DNA of 64,000 bases, from NCBI RefSeq assembly GCF_037042905.1, contig NC_087257.1, positions 15,660,001 to 15,724,000 of the forward strand, given 5' to 3'. Shown in pieces: positions 1 to 11,152 of this stretch. The first letter of the stretch is position 1. The number at the start of each line of letters is the position of its first letter. This DNA is from Lytechinus pictus. Lineage: Eukaryota > Echinodermata > Echinoidea > Temnopleuroida > Toxopneustidae. The position numbers were made by a program, and so were the translations under genes. Under the pieces are notes generated by a model. That model was given only the letters and a program-made list of their open reading frames with translations, ran no database searches and was not told where the DNA came from.

Positions 1-852
1 TTCATTGAAGCAGTTCTGTCTTCCACCATGATCACCCATTCTTGTATATTGTAAATTTGTATTTTAGTTGATTTGAAGTCAGTACGTGGGGGGGGGGGGG
101 GGGGTAGCCATCGAATGTGCTTCTTATTCTCAATACACCCTCTCGCACTCTTTTCTATTCCCACAAATATAAGAATATGACAACCTAAATGACAAAAAAA
201 AAATCAGGAACGTTGCTACAAACATTTTGATAATTTAATCTGATAGTGAATATATTACTAAGCCAAACATGTTTGTTTTCTTTAGATGCATACATATTAT
301 AAAACGATTGTTATTAACATAGAAGTAAGAACGGCAGCGAAACATTTATGGCACTAACAGCATCAAACTGCTCACCCATATAAAAAAAAAATACGAATAT
401 ACATTTATTTTTTTACTATTTACTAATGCAATCATTCTGATCCACAAAGCACAAGCAAATGAAATAGTTAACGTATAAGAAATAACATGAATAAAAAATA
501 TAAGACGCATTTGATATGAAAAGAGGACAATAAACAATGTTTTGTTAATAGCTGTTTTTCTAGATAGCTCCAAATTTTTGGCCTACCAATAGTTTGCGTG
601 ATTTTATAAAGATCACAATTGATTTTGAACTAAATAATTAAAACGCTGAATCACATTGAATACAATAACATTCGAAATGAATCGCTCTTCACACCGAGGA
701 GCACTTTCCCAGTCACTCTAACAACTACGGCTTAGATTTTTAAACAACTTGTTAAAAAAAGTTTAAACGATTCCAAAAAGTTCAAATAACTTGTTTAGAG
801 TAATAAACGTAATTAGGTTTCGTGTTAAAGGGCCCTACATACTCCAATTGTA
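1..852. other. AT-rich left flank, no gene seen
   Basis: I see no coding exon with splice signals here. The stretch is AT-rich with a run of about 17 G at 88-104 and several short A runs. Short open frames are interrupted and have no recognisable domain. Confidence 0.6.
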
Positions 853-1030
853 CCAGGTGGGTGTTTCATAAAGCTGCTCGTATGTTAAGAGCGACTTGAA
901 GAACGACTGGTGATCCTTTCTTGCGGTAAATGGTATATTCATTTGCGATGGTCTGGCACATTAAAAAGGTTCACCAGTCGTTCTTAAAGTCGCCTTAACT
1001 TACAAACAGCTTTATGAAACGGTCCCCGGG
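853..1030. mobile_element. MITE family A, complete foldback copy
   Basis: The left arm carries GTGTTTCATAAAGCTG and the right arm ends in the reverse complement (CAGCTTTATGAAAC). Inner arms with GAACGACTGGTGA and TCACCAGTCGTTC also pair. Almost the whole 180 bp is self-complementary. Other copies lie at 11153-11926 (interrupted), 15880-15940 (half) and 56251-56424. It has no coding capacity. Confidence 0.8.
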
Positions 1031-1111
1031 CTTGGTGCTGGCAAGATGGTAGGACATAGTCGAGCTTCTAAAAGAAGGACAGACGAAATTAAAGCAAAAA
1101 GGGTAATCTGG

Positions 1112-1245
1112 GTCATGTAACACAAAGATTAGCGATCAATCGTAAGCTTGATTTTCACGATTAATTGTGTATTGCATAGTCAGTCAATCAATCGTAAAAA
1201 AAAAACGTTTTACGATGGTTGCTAAGCTTTGTGTTATGGAGGCCC
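1112..1245. repeat. Small inverted repeat
   Basis: TGTAACACAAAGATTAGCG near 1117 is matched in reverse by a diverged copy near 1212-1240, with TACGAT at the inner edges. The arms are about 28 bp around a 65 bp loop. An AT dinucleotide run follows at 1246-1268. Confidence 0.5.
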
Positions 1246-1693
1246 GATATATATATATATATATATATGTAATTGAGCACGTGAAAAATACAAATAATGA
1301 CAAATCAAAAATGTTTTTACGGTCATTCATTTCCATAGCAACCAAGCCAGGGGAAAATAATATTGTTTCCATTGGTTGCAATAATCATGGAGCTAGAAAA
1401 TTATCAGACATTCAGTCCCTTTTTCCACTAACAAACTCTCTAAACCGATTTAAAGAATAGAGCAACTTCGAGTAGGCGCCGCTCAGTGGCTACCTTTTTA
1501 AAGGATTTTTATTTCTGATTTCTATTTCGAACTACAAGATATAGATTAGTATTGTAATCAATAACATTAGAAATTGGATTGATCGCTGGAAAATGCAACA
1601 ACTCTGTTTAGTTAGCAGCCTATCACATCTTATTGCAAGTCTATTATGTCATTGAGCTAGCAGGAACGATTTTTACAGGGGGTGCTGATGTAA

Positions 1694-1893
1694 ATTTGAC
1701 AAGCAAAAAGGAAAGAAAAAAAGGTTTTACGACAAAATGAAGGTCATTTTGGTCCCGCGAAATTTGACAAGCAAAAAAAAAAAAAAGGGGGGGGGGAGTT
1801 CGCCACAAAATTAATGTCATTTTGGTCCCGAGAAATTGGACAAGCACAAAAAAAAAAGGTTCGATCGCTACAAAATTAAGGTCATTTTGGTTA
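1694..1893. repeat. Tandem repeat of about 65 bp, three diverged copies
   Basis: The phrase TTTGACAAGCAAAAA followed by ACAAAATGAAGGTCATTTTGG recurs three times with long A and G runs between. The same TTTGACAAGCAAAA phrase lies inside the hAT-like elements at 8998, 9288, 32224 and 51933, so this is probably a degraded member of that family. Confidence 0.6.
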
Positions 1894-2029
1894 CATTTGT
1901 CCATTTTGGCACACCTACCAGAATTCCTGGGGGTGATGCCTATGAAGAATAATACACCCAACACCCCCGCTTCCAAGGGCCATGTATTTTGTTTTGAACG
2001 ATGCGTGGGAACCAATTACACAATCATTA

Positions 2030-2400
2030 TTATATTGTTTGATAAAAAAACATCGATATCACAGGTTTCTAAATTATTGAAATTAATACCATGCGCACTT
2101 AAGGCATTGGTCTAAGTGGAATATTAAAACAAATGATCCATAAACAAAATTAAAGTATTTGAATTAAATGCCAAATTAAAAACATTGGACTATAAAATGG
2201 CCAAAATTACCATTTAAATTACAGTAGTGAATTCAATGCGCACATAAAGCATTGGTCCATGATGGTAATTTTTTTTTATTAAATTCAATGTCAACCAAAA
2301 ATTACAAAGATCTAAAATGGCAAAAAAATCAAATTATTAAATATAATGCCCACATTGAAAAGAATATCTACAATGACAAAAAATATTCAAACTCGAGATG
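2030..2400. other. AT-rich stretch with repeated GCATTGGTC words
   Basis: AATTCAATGCGCACATAAAG and AAGGCATTGGTC-like words recur at about 2090 and 2235. They look like a decayed repeat. No coding evidence. Confidence 0.4.
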
Positions 2401-2712
2401 AACTTGTGCTCCTTATCTTTTTTCACAAATAAATAACATTTCTATAAAATATTCATAGGGAATTTAGACGATACAAAAATATAAAAAAATATTTAACAAA
2501 TAGTTTCTTGATCGGCTGTAAGTTTTTGTATTAGAAAACAAGTATTGCAACATGTATCAAACAGCAATAACGCTTAGAGCTAGCAAACATGGTTACAATG
2601 AAATATTTCAAGACATACACGTAATTGTAGTACTGATTTTATATTTGTTACAAACATTCTCGCCTACCTAGTAATGAAAGACAGCTGGCAGGAAAACCTG
2701 CTCTTTCACTCA

Positions 2713-2872
2713 GCAGTCATATTTCCCCTACGGCGGCCGTACGGCGAGCCGAAAACAGCCGTGCTGTGCTTCATTTTCATTCAAACCACCTATATGGAGC
2801 TGGTACAAAAATGTTAAAACGACTGTTTTCGACTCGCTGTATGACCGTCGCAGGGGAAATGTGACTGCGCCA
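2713..2872. mobile_element. Foldback MITE with arms of about 45 bp
   Basis: GCAGTCATATTTCCCCTACG at the left is mirrored at the right by a sequence ending in GGGGAAATGTGACTGCGC, with GAAAACAG / CTGTTTTC as the inner pair. The arms are GC-rich compared with their surroundings. No coding capacity. Confidence 0.7.
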
Positions 2873-2879
2873 TACTAAG

Positions 2880-3877
2880 AAAAAAATATATATGTGCATT
2901 GATCACTTTCCCATAAAAGGTGATCATTCAGCCTTCGCTACATTTTAAACAAATATCCATTCTGAATTGATTATCATCAAATTACGTACATCAATAATGA
3001 AAGCTCTACATGTAAAATAAAAACATCAGCACAAGGCTGATTTCAATGGGAAAATTCAAAATGCCTTACCTTTTTTTCGTAAATTTCTCTAATATATGCT
3101 ATTCGAGAATTATCAGTGTAAGTTTTTAAAAATATGCATATAAATTTTGAAATATTGTGCCTTAAAGTTAATTTTGAAGTATTTCCCATCAAGAACATCC
3201 AGCAAGAAAATGATCACATTAAATCTCATGGTCCCGATGTGGTAATGCATTTGTAAAGTTTGTGAACATCTTCGAGCATAAATCCAAGTTCTCTGATTTT
3301 TCATATTTCTGGGTGACTCATTGTATAGCTGACATTGTTCACCATGTTTGAATATAATTGCTGCGATTGTGACCATCATAATTATGGCAATCAAACATTT
3401 CATGCTCAACAACAAATATTATGTTCCTTCTTTTAACACCCAACTTTAAGAGAGCCAGAAATGAGAAATAAACGAGGCACAAATTTAAGTTGATGTACTT
3501 CATTGCACTAATTTATACACACATGACTAAAATACACATTGAAAAAAAAAACACTATTTAAATTTTCATACAACGCTTGTTCACTATGAACCTTACATTA
3601 GTTGTTTAACGGTTTAAACTACCATGCTTAATTTATTGAGAATCAAGTATACAAAAATAAATTTTGCTGTTTAAGATTTTATACACTTGTTTAAACTGTT
3701 TAAACAACTATTGATACTGATGAACTACTCATCATGTAAACAACATCGTATACAAAGTTTAAAAAGTGTTTTTACTGTGAAGTACGTCCTCAGAAAAGGA
3801 TGATTATACATGCAGAAATAGGGAGTATGGCAGAAAAGATCAGCTAGATATGAGGTGTATGGAATGTTAGCTCTAAG
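2880..3877. other. 3' flank of the Dispatched gene, AT-rich
   Basis: No coding exon is recognised. A reverse-strand AATAAA (TTTATT on the plus strand) at 3632-3637 lies about 240 bp past the Dispatched stop codon. Confidence 0.5.
3632..3637 (-). terminator. Candidate polyadenylation signal of the Dispatched gene
   Basis: AATAAA read on the minus strand, 240 bp downstream of the stop codon at 3878-3880. In AT-rich DNA such hexamers are common, so this is only a candidate. Confidence 0.35.
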
Positions 3878-6516
3878 TCACGTGTCTGCTACAAAGCCAA
3901 GATCAATGTCCCCAGCTGGACTTACATCTAATAAGCTATGACCCTGTCGATTTGGACAACAGCAGCACCTTTGGTCAGCACTTAAACTCTGGTTTGATGC
4001 ACAACAGCAGCTACAAGAAGGCACTGGGATCTGGGCGCAGTTGCCTTCAGGACCCAACGCCCGGCAGAGGGGCATGAAGAAGAAGTTGGCATAGAACCAG
4101 CTAACAGTCATAACAAGAGTCAGAAAGATGCCAATCTGCTGATAGCAAAGAACGACAGAGGGCAGCATCACAGCTCCTGCGATGAACGTTGAGAGCGCCG
4201 CGGTGGTTATTGCAGAAGTGAGTTGAACCATGGCGAAGGTGGAGCGGGAGGCACGGTCCTTATGCGGGGCGAGACCGTAAGCCACTCCGTAGTGGATGGT
4301 GAAGTCCACAGAGAGTCCTACCGCAAGACTCATTACAGTGGACTCCAGTATATTCAGCTCCCAACCCAAGAGAACCAAGCTACCGATGGTCACAAAGACG
4401 GTCCCGCCGATAGATAGGGTGGCGAATAGAGTAATGAGTAGATTTCTGGTGGTGAATAAGAGAACCATCGTGGCCATTCCCAAGGACAATGCAATAGACA
4501 TCTTCGTTCCTCTGGCTAGGCTTTCCTGGAGATCAAAGAAAAACATCTGGTTGCTGCTGTAACTGCCGAACCAGCCACCAGCCATGCCCGGAGGCGCATT
4601 CTTCATCTTTTCCTTACCCCAGTTATCGATTTGGTACCAGAATTCACTGATGTTTTCATACACAAGTGTATCAGTGGTCGTGCTGGTGAAGGATAATTGT
4701 AAACCAGTCATCATCGAACTTTGAACTCTGAACTTGGTCTTTTCTCCAAAGCGAACGCTACCGCTTACTTGGCGCAGACTAGATGTCCAAAATGGAGCGC
4801 AGTGGTCAAAGAGCTCTGGGTCGTAGGGAAATTTAGTTTGGTTGCAGCATGAAGGGGAAGGACTGAAGGGGAGAGCGGGGTTGTTACATGGTGTCTCCAT
4901 GGCAGATTTCAGTATTTCAATGAAACAAAAATCAGACGCTTTGTCCGCCTTAGAGTAAAATGTCTGGTTGCGGATATCGTGGCAAAAGTCTAATAGCCAT
5001 TGTTGCGAATCCTTGCTGGATAGATTAAATGATCTGTCAAAGACTATAAACCCTTCATCGTCAGGGTCCCAGGGATTCCCATTATCATCAGGTACTACAC
5101 CCCAAACAAATAATATAGGCATCACTCTCTTCTCTCCCCTTTCGAACAGGAAGTCCTTTTTATATATCTGATCGTATTGTTCCATATAATCACTTGATAT
5201 GAACACTTGAAAGTCATTTTTGGTAGGCAACTGCAGCTTTGGCTTGACAAATATACAGCAAGCCCCACCTACCCCAAGTAGCGTAAATAAAACGATCCAT
5301 AAGTACCTAAGCTTGAATACAACCAAGGGTAACATTGTCTCCCAGAAGGATCGGACACACCCAGTCAGAGCTTTTGTCTTCTCCTTTATCTTGACGTAAC
5401 ATGTGGTCGGTGTTATTCTCTCACGACACATCCGGAACTGCAGGTACTTATCTTCTATGACGACAATTGCAGGGAGCCAAGTTACAGTGTAGATGAAGTT
5501 GATGAGTATGGCACATCCTGCGTACACTGCCAGACATCGTAGGGCCGTGATGGAGCTGATGACACTGGAGAAAAGGGCAGAAGATGTGGTGAAGCTGGTA
5601 ACAAACATGGTTACTGCTGCATGGTGCAAGGTATCTTGGAGGACCAACACCCTCTTCTCAGGTGCTCCACCATGTCGCTCTCTCATCTTCTTCCATATGT
5701 CAACATAAACGAAGGCATCGTCCGCACCAATACCGATGATTAAGACAAACGCGAGGACGTTCATGAAGGGAAAGAAAGGCAGTCCGAAGACAACGGTGTA
5801 CAGGAAGTAAGCAAAGATCAAAGACATCACCATGTCTACAATTGTCATTAAGGTCACAAACAACGATCCTGTGTACAGCCACACGATCAAAAGAATCAGT
5901 CCAATACCGATAACCAGGTAGATGCAATTGGAGACAAGAAAATCAGAGAACAAGTCGAATTTAAACCCTGCACCAACTGCAGACAGCTTGGTGACACTGT
6001 CCCTTATGTCATGCCTCATAATATTATTCTTATAAACATCCTGCCCCTCACTGCTGTATCGGGGGAATGGTGTCACCATCAATGCATGTTGAACAGACTT
6101 GAAATCTCCCTCAGCGATGTGGCTTGCAGAATTCATGGGCAAGAGGTACTGAAAGGTATTGAACACCACATTCCCAATGGTGCAGTTTGAAGGGACACCT
6201 GGACAACTGCTTCCCCCGCAGTCCGATGTCAAGTCCTTGCTGACGAAGAACTGCGCACATTCCTGGAGCAGGTAACGTAGTTCGGTGACGTCCTCATCTA
6301 GGATATACAAACACGACTCCTTTCCGCCGATGAGAGCAGCATAGCTTCCGAGTGACGAAGGTTCACAGTCTTGGTAGTACTGCGGCATATCTGTTGCATT
6401 CATCAAGATACGAGTGGTGTATAAATTGCACATGGACCACAATGCCTCGGTGCTGAATAAGTCTACATCGTCCAAATGAGAGAAGACCAAACGAACCTTG
6501 TATTGGGCACCCTCGG
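3878..6516 (-). CDS. disp: Dispatched-like protein, last exon (most of the RND core)
   Basis: This exon encodes 878 residues and a stop. Dispatched proteins are 12-TM RND-type transporters that release cholesterol-modified Hedgehog from producing cells. The exon begins in the first extracellular domain. It then carries a sterol-sensing-domain block (about residues 437-595 of the reconstructed 1121) with GIGADDAFVYVDIW, the acidic TM4 motif that RND proteins use for ion coupling. The next segment, FVTSFTT then TWLPA, closely resembles vertebrate DISP1 as I remember it. A second extracellular domain follows, then a second TM block (about 915-1063) with AVGLSVDF, the TM10 counterpart. The tail holds cysteine clusters near 1077-1098, possibly palmitoylated. 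The acceptor CTTTCTCTCAG ends at 6517. An in-frame ATG at 6596 lies in intron sequence and is not the start. Patched-related proteins are the alternative, but motif and layout favour Dispatched. Confidence 0.93.
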
Positions 6517-7181
6517 CTGAGAGAAAGAAATATAGGGAAAGAGGAATCAAAATCTTGATTAGAATCACAGTGGCAAATTTGGAGAAATCTACAAACATAC
6601 AACCTACAAAAAAAACCTAGAGGATTTCCATCTAAGGCAGGAGACCATAGTGAAAGATACGAAAGAGATAATAGGATTATCTGCCTGCTACAAACATAAA
6701 AGTCATTACCTGATCGGCTCATGGTTCAGAGCCAGTACATTTTTTCTTTCTCAGGGACGGTGCCAAAGGAGGAATGGGCCAGGGGAGAGGGCAAATATGT
6801 TTTTTTTTTCTCTCAAATATTGACACCCCTGTAGGCTGTACCCCTAGTTCGTCTACTCTACATTTTGTATGAAGGGGGGAAAATGACACTGTCTTCAGAT
6901 CGTCTTGGAGGGGAGAACAGAGAAGAAAAGGGTGAAAATGAAGAATCTAGCAAATCTTTAATGATTATTTGCTTACAAATAAAAAAAAAATACAGATCCT
7001 TCCGAAACTCAATGTTTTGTAGCCTACATGTAGCATTGCTAATATCTACAATAACGAAATAAACAGTATTTTTAAATGGAACACGTAGTGCCAAATCGTG
7101 ATTCTTGTCCCAGTTCACCCCCTCTCCACTCACATTTCATGTATTTTACAAGGTTATGACTTAATAGTCCATGGTCCCTAC
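6517..7181 (-). other. Dispatched intron 3
   Basis: The donor is CAG|GTAGGG at 7181 and the acceptor is CTCTCAG at 6517, phase 1 (CCA G|CC). The intron holds T runs and short frames, and no feature is recognised. Confidence 0.85.
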
Positions 7182-7623
7182 CTGGCTCTCTGCATACCGT
7201 TGGGATTACAGGACTGATATGGCTATAATCAAAAGAACTCTCGCTTCCTTCATCAATAGGGGTGTCGGTGACAGCATCATCAGTGCTAGGGGGATTGCCA
7301 TCAGTGAGGGTATTGCTTTTGCTGAACCTGCTGTAAGTCGTGCTATCTTGGCCAGGACTCTGGGTTGACATCCTGGTGGGCGATCTGGTTGGTGGTGGCG
7401 AGGAGGACGGTATATCATTTTCACCTTGGTCTAGGCCTTGGTGGCTTGGACCGTTGGGTGGTGTTGTCAATGGGGGAATGTCCGCCTGCGGGCCTTGAAC
7501 GCCATCCACACTCCGTTTGGATTGGCGCGGTAAGGTGTAAAAATGGCTATCGTTCCTCGTTTGGTGAAAGTGACCGAGTGCTGAGGTTCTGTCATTGATC
7601 TCTGTTTGTCGAGCTTGGAATCC
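7182..7623 (-). CDS. disp: Dispatched-like protein, exon with start of extracellular loop 1
   Basis: The exon has 442 bp (147 codons plus one base). It opens with GFQARQTEINDRTSALG directly after the DPLK of the previous exon, matching the family's conserved GFEARGT-type start of the first extracellular domain. The rest is rich in Pro, Ser, Thr and Asp (PPTRSPTRMSTQSPG and similar), looks disordered, and has one basic KRS site that could be a cleavage point; this last idea is inference. Acceptor CCCCATAG, donor CAG|GTAGGG; phases 0 and 1 fit both neighbours. Confidence 0.9.
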
Positions 7624-8644
7624 CTATGGGGAAGAGGAAGGGAAAGATGGAGTATGAATTACTCTATGTTCTCATTACCGCTGATGTAAAGGAATGATGA
7701 TAAGGTGGTTACAGGCCTGTAATGTAATGACCTTTTTTCCTTGTTCCTCATCGTTATCATCATCATCATTATCATCATCATCATCATCACCATCATCATC
7801 ACCATCATCATCATCATCTTCATCATCATCATCCTCATCACCATCATCATCACCATCATCATCATCATCTTCATCATCATCATCCTCATCATCATATCTT
7901 TATCATCAAATTTTTCCCCTTTGATCATTTTTATTATTCTAGTATTAAGTGTCCGGTTATCTTTATGGCCATGCGACCCTAAAAATCACTTCTTCGCATT
8001 TTATAAAGTGAAATATAACGTCCCAAGAAAAAAAAAGGATCAGAATCGAAAGGAATGAAACGGTGTAGAGATTTATGCGTTTGAATAAACGAAATACTGA
8101 AGTATAAATTTAGTATTACACTTCAATTATTATGACACTTTCAGGGCGGCATTTACCGCCAAAGCCAGCTGTGAGAAACCAACCGGGTGGATCCGCCCAC
8201 GGCCCGGTAAGGGTTAATTATTATTATCATTATAATCCTTACAATAATTAGTATGATTATTATTCTCGATATTATGGTGATTTGACTCGGTTCTGTTTTG
8301 ATTTCAATACTCGTATTTTGCATCATAAGATTTTGCTCCACATATTCCAATAGACACGAATGTGACCATTGCATTCTTGTCATCAATCAGAGATCAAGTA
8401 CTAATTTTTAACGCCTATTACACACAAGCCAAAAAATAGTTTATCATATAGCATTAATTGTTTGAAATAACAAGAACAAGAGTTAATCTAGGTCATTTCA
8501 CACAAGACATTACTTTTGAAGAAGATTAAGAAAATTCATAGTTACATGTAGGAAGATAAACAAAGTACTGTTTCTCTTTTCTTCTCCACCCCCCCCCCCT
8601 CCCTCTCCCGACACCTCTCTGCATTCCCTTTTCTCTATACTTAC
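7624..8644 (-). other. Dispatched intron 2
   Basis: Phase 0 intron between AAG|GTAAGT and CCCCATAG|GGA. It carries the ATC microsatellite at 7754-7897, a C run near 8588 and AT-rich DNA. No further coding exon is seen. Confidence 0.85.
7754..7897. repeat. (ATC)n trinucleotide microsatellite
   Basis: About 145 bp of ATC units with occasional CTT and CCT changes. Open frames here translate to poly-Ile, poly-Ser or poly-Met, the usual artefact of a trinucleotide repeat. Confidence 0.95.
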
Positions 8645-8768
8645 CTTCAATGGGTCGCTAAATGATGGGATGTCATATAAAACAAATGCAGCAGCGCCCC
8701 CACCGGCAGTCAGGGCGAACAGAATCAAGCAGAAAAGGACTGGAAAGCGATTTAGAAATTGGGCATAC
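8645..8768 (-). CDS. disp: Dispatched-like protein, TM1 exon
   Basis: A 124 bp exon encodes the first membrane helix. After a tryptophan split across the intron come YAQFLNRFPVLFCLILFALT and the helix end, then IPSFSDPLK. The YAxxLxxxP lead-in and the FSDPLK exit are hallmarks of the Dispatched N-terminal region. Acceptor CATATAG at 8769, donor AAG|GTAAGT at 8644. Phase 2 in and phase 0 out match both neighbouring exons. Confidence 0.9.
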
Positions 8769-8997
8769 CTATATGAAAAATACAAATTTAAGAAACAATG
8801 TCACAAATATATTAGTTCCCCATTTTAGCTTTATACTTAGTTCCTGTTATCATTTCGTTGCATTAGTTTTGTGTTTTATACTTCTTCCTCCTTCCGCCTT
8901 CTTTTCGACTTCTTCCCTTACTTGTATGTTTGTTGTTATTGTGGTTATGTTGCGTTTTGCGGAGGGGAGTTTCAATCGCGCCAACGAGTCATTACAC

Positions 8998-9024
8998 CGG
9001 GACCAGGGACTAGAAAATTTGACA

Positions 9025-9058
<34 letters not shown>

Positions 9059-9230
9059 GTCACCCCAAATGTAAGGTCGTCTCGTCCAAAATACATGTTT
9101 TATTTCAATTTCTTACTTTCCATCATAAAAGACCGAAAATAGTAGGGGGACATTTGATATTGTGACCCCCTACTATTTTGGGTAGGGGGACACGTCCCCC
9201 GTGTCCCCCCCTGGGATTTCCGCCCATGAG
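8998..9230. mobile_element. hAT-like MITE, GGATTTCCGCCCATG family, left end degraded
   Basis: Contains TTTGACAAGCAAAA, a long A run, TAGTAGGGGGACATTTGATA and the terminal GGATTTCCGCCCATG shared with copies at 32224-32468 and 51933-52195. The left terminal repeat is not preserved here. Confidence 0.7.
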
Positions 9231-9287
9231 GGTCGCCGATCACAAAGTTAGTATTTTGTGGAAGTCATTGTATTGTATGCATCACAG

Positions 9288-9621
9288 CACTAGCGTACCT
9301 ACGGGGGGGGGGGGGCAGAGGGGGCAGTCTGCCCCCCCTGACGAGCCACAACCCATGCAAAGGACGTATCCCTGTCCCCCCCTGACGAGCTTGAAAGGCA
9401 TTTTTTGCCCCCCCCCCCCCCCTGACGAGCTTGAAGACCTTTATTGCCCCCCCTGACGAGCTTGAAGCTTTTTTTTTTTTTTTTTTTTTTTTTGCTTGTC
9501 AAATTTTTTCTGGTACGAAATCCTTCATTTGTGATTGAAGACCTTTTTTTTTTTTTTTGCTTGTCAATTTTTTTGGCGGACGGTTTTGCCCCCCCTGTGA
9601 AAAATCCTAGGTACGCCACTG
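9288..9621. mobile_element. hAT-like MITE with 8 bp target-site duplication
   Basis: The element starts CACTAGCGTACCTA and ends in the reverse complement of CAGTGGCGTACCTAGG. The octamer CATCACAG directly flanks both ends (9280-9287 and 9622-9629). An 8 bp duplication with CAGTG-type termini is the hAT superfamily signature. The interior is C/G runs, T runs and repeated GACGAGCTTGAAG. No transposase. Confidence 0.88.
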
Positions 9622-10565
9622 CATCACAGTATGTTATTCAATAACTGGCCGATTTCACTGAAATTTCATCATTAACAATGTGGACGTTCTATTTATTTAT
9701 TTAAGTTTCAAAATACACAGAAAATACAGCGTTACTGAATAATTCAAAACTAGTAATCAACACAAGCATACAATATCAAATTGGATAGTGAATAAAAAAA
9801 ATCGCGAAAAAAACGCCGCGCAAATGTTTTTGACCGCGTCGCTCGCTGGGTGTTTGTACTTTCAAGTCAAGTCTCGCGCAACTTCTGAGATCAAAATTGC
9901 GACCCCCGCTTCCGAAATTACGGAACATTTCGTAAGTTCATGCGGACCCAAAATTGTTAAAAACGTGAATTCGTGTACAAATCCAATGCTTTATGCTTTC
10001 ATTCACGTTTTTGAGCAAAATAGTACTAAGTGTTCTTAGCCAAAATTCATAAATGTATCATTATTTCTCCTTATACTGATTAAAGTTTAATCAATTTCAT
10101 TTTGTTTATTTTAAAAATAAATTCCCGACAATTTCCATTGAAAAAAATAAAATACATAAGAAAATAATTGTGATATTGATTTTTTTAGTACATTTGATCA
10201 GAATCCTATAAATAGTCTGTTGATAAAAAGTAGCATTTTATGAGCCTTATTTATTTAATTAGAGAAACCTTTTGATTTTGTGCATAAATTAGCACAATAA
10301 TTAGAAATGAAATTCTATGAAGAATTCGATCTTACAATTTTGTAGATTATGCCATGGGCAACGCGTGTGCCGATTTTCGTCGCAATCACGCGACCGACAG
10401 CCGAGATCCCCCTCCCCAGTTATCTTAGTCGTCGAAATAGCCCAGTCTATTAAGGGTTAATACCAGGCTGAGATAATTAATTCTCCTAGCTTTCTCAGAA
10501 TGGGATATGGTGATTAGGAATAAACAAAATACAGGAAACAAAGTTTAATAAGAACTGATTGTTAT

Positions 10566-10805
10566 CGTCGTCGTCGTTTTCATCATCTTCATCATCGTCA
10601 TTATCAACATCACCATCACCACCACCATCATCATCATCACCATCATCATCGTCATTCGTAATCATTAACATCGTAATCATCATTATCACCATCATCATCC
10701 ATCATCATCACCGTTATTACCATGATGAGGATCATGATCATGATCATCATCATCATGATCATCATCATCATCATCACCACCACCACCACCACCACCACCA
10801 TCATC
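10566..10805. repeat. (ATC)n microsatellite
   Basis: About 240 bp of ATC with CAC, CGT and GATC interruptions, ending in a CAC run near 10780-10800. It lies next to the splice donor of the most N-terminal Dispatched exon found. Confidence 0.95.
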
Positions 10806-10829
10806 GAAAGTTTGACTTTGAGACATTAC

Positions 10830-10992
10830 CAGTGACAGAAACCACAGTCACTCTTCCTTTCCTCTCCATCTCTTTCATGAGCATCCGTTTCACTGATAGT
10901 GGTCAATCGAAGTGCGCCCCCATTAGACGTTGGTTCGTAAGAAAGGTCCTCTGTTTCGAGGCTCCCGGCACCTACCGACTCCCATGCCGCAC
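10830..10992 (-). CDS. disp: Dispatched-like protein, cytoplasmic N-terminal exon (partial gene start)
   Basis: A 163 bp window is open in one minus-strand frame, between the acceptor CTACTGAACAG and the donor CACTG|GTAATG. It encodes an acidic, polar stretch, AAWESVGAGSLETEDLSYEP through RKSDCGFCH. Its phase 2 end (TG|) joins the TM1 exon (G|TAT) to give a tryptophan and continue in frame. A stop codon lies just upstream of the acceptor in this frame, so the exon must begin at the AG. The sequence has no recognisable domain, as expected for the poorly conserved cytoplasmic N-terminus. The upstream exon with the start ATG (phase 1 donor needed) was not found. Confidence 0.75.
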
Positions 10993-11152
10993 CTGTTCAG
11001 TAGTAGAAATGAAGGATAAAAATGTATTATGGTCTCAAAATCACGCACATAATGGAAGACAATTAAGAACGTGCATGATCCTTTACTTCATTATTATGGG
11101 CTTGCTTGAATATAGATTTTGTTCTTCCTTTTTTGAAAGTATTCAGCACCTG

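Larger units (their letters stand above)
8769..10829 (-). other. Dispatched intron 1
   Basis: Two-kilobase phase 2 intron holding a truncated hAT-like copy (8998-9230), a complete hAT-like MITE (9288-9621), AT-rich DNA at 9640-10560 in which I see nothing, and the ATC microsatellite at 10566-10805. The microsatellite ends only about 25 bp from the donor. Confidence 0.8.

Noticed and set aside
6517..6598. ATG at 6596-6598 as the start of Dispatched
   Set aside because: The 27 residues before the acceptor at 6517 are intronic; TM1 and loop 1 lie on upstream exons that join in phase.
7659..8058. Frames reading poly-Met, poly-Ile or poly-Ser
   Set aside because: Translation of the ATC microsatellite; no splice sites or domain.
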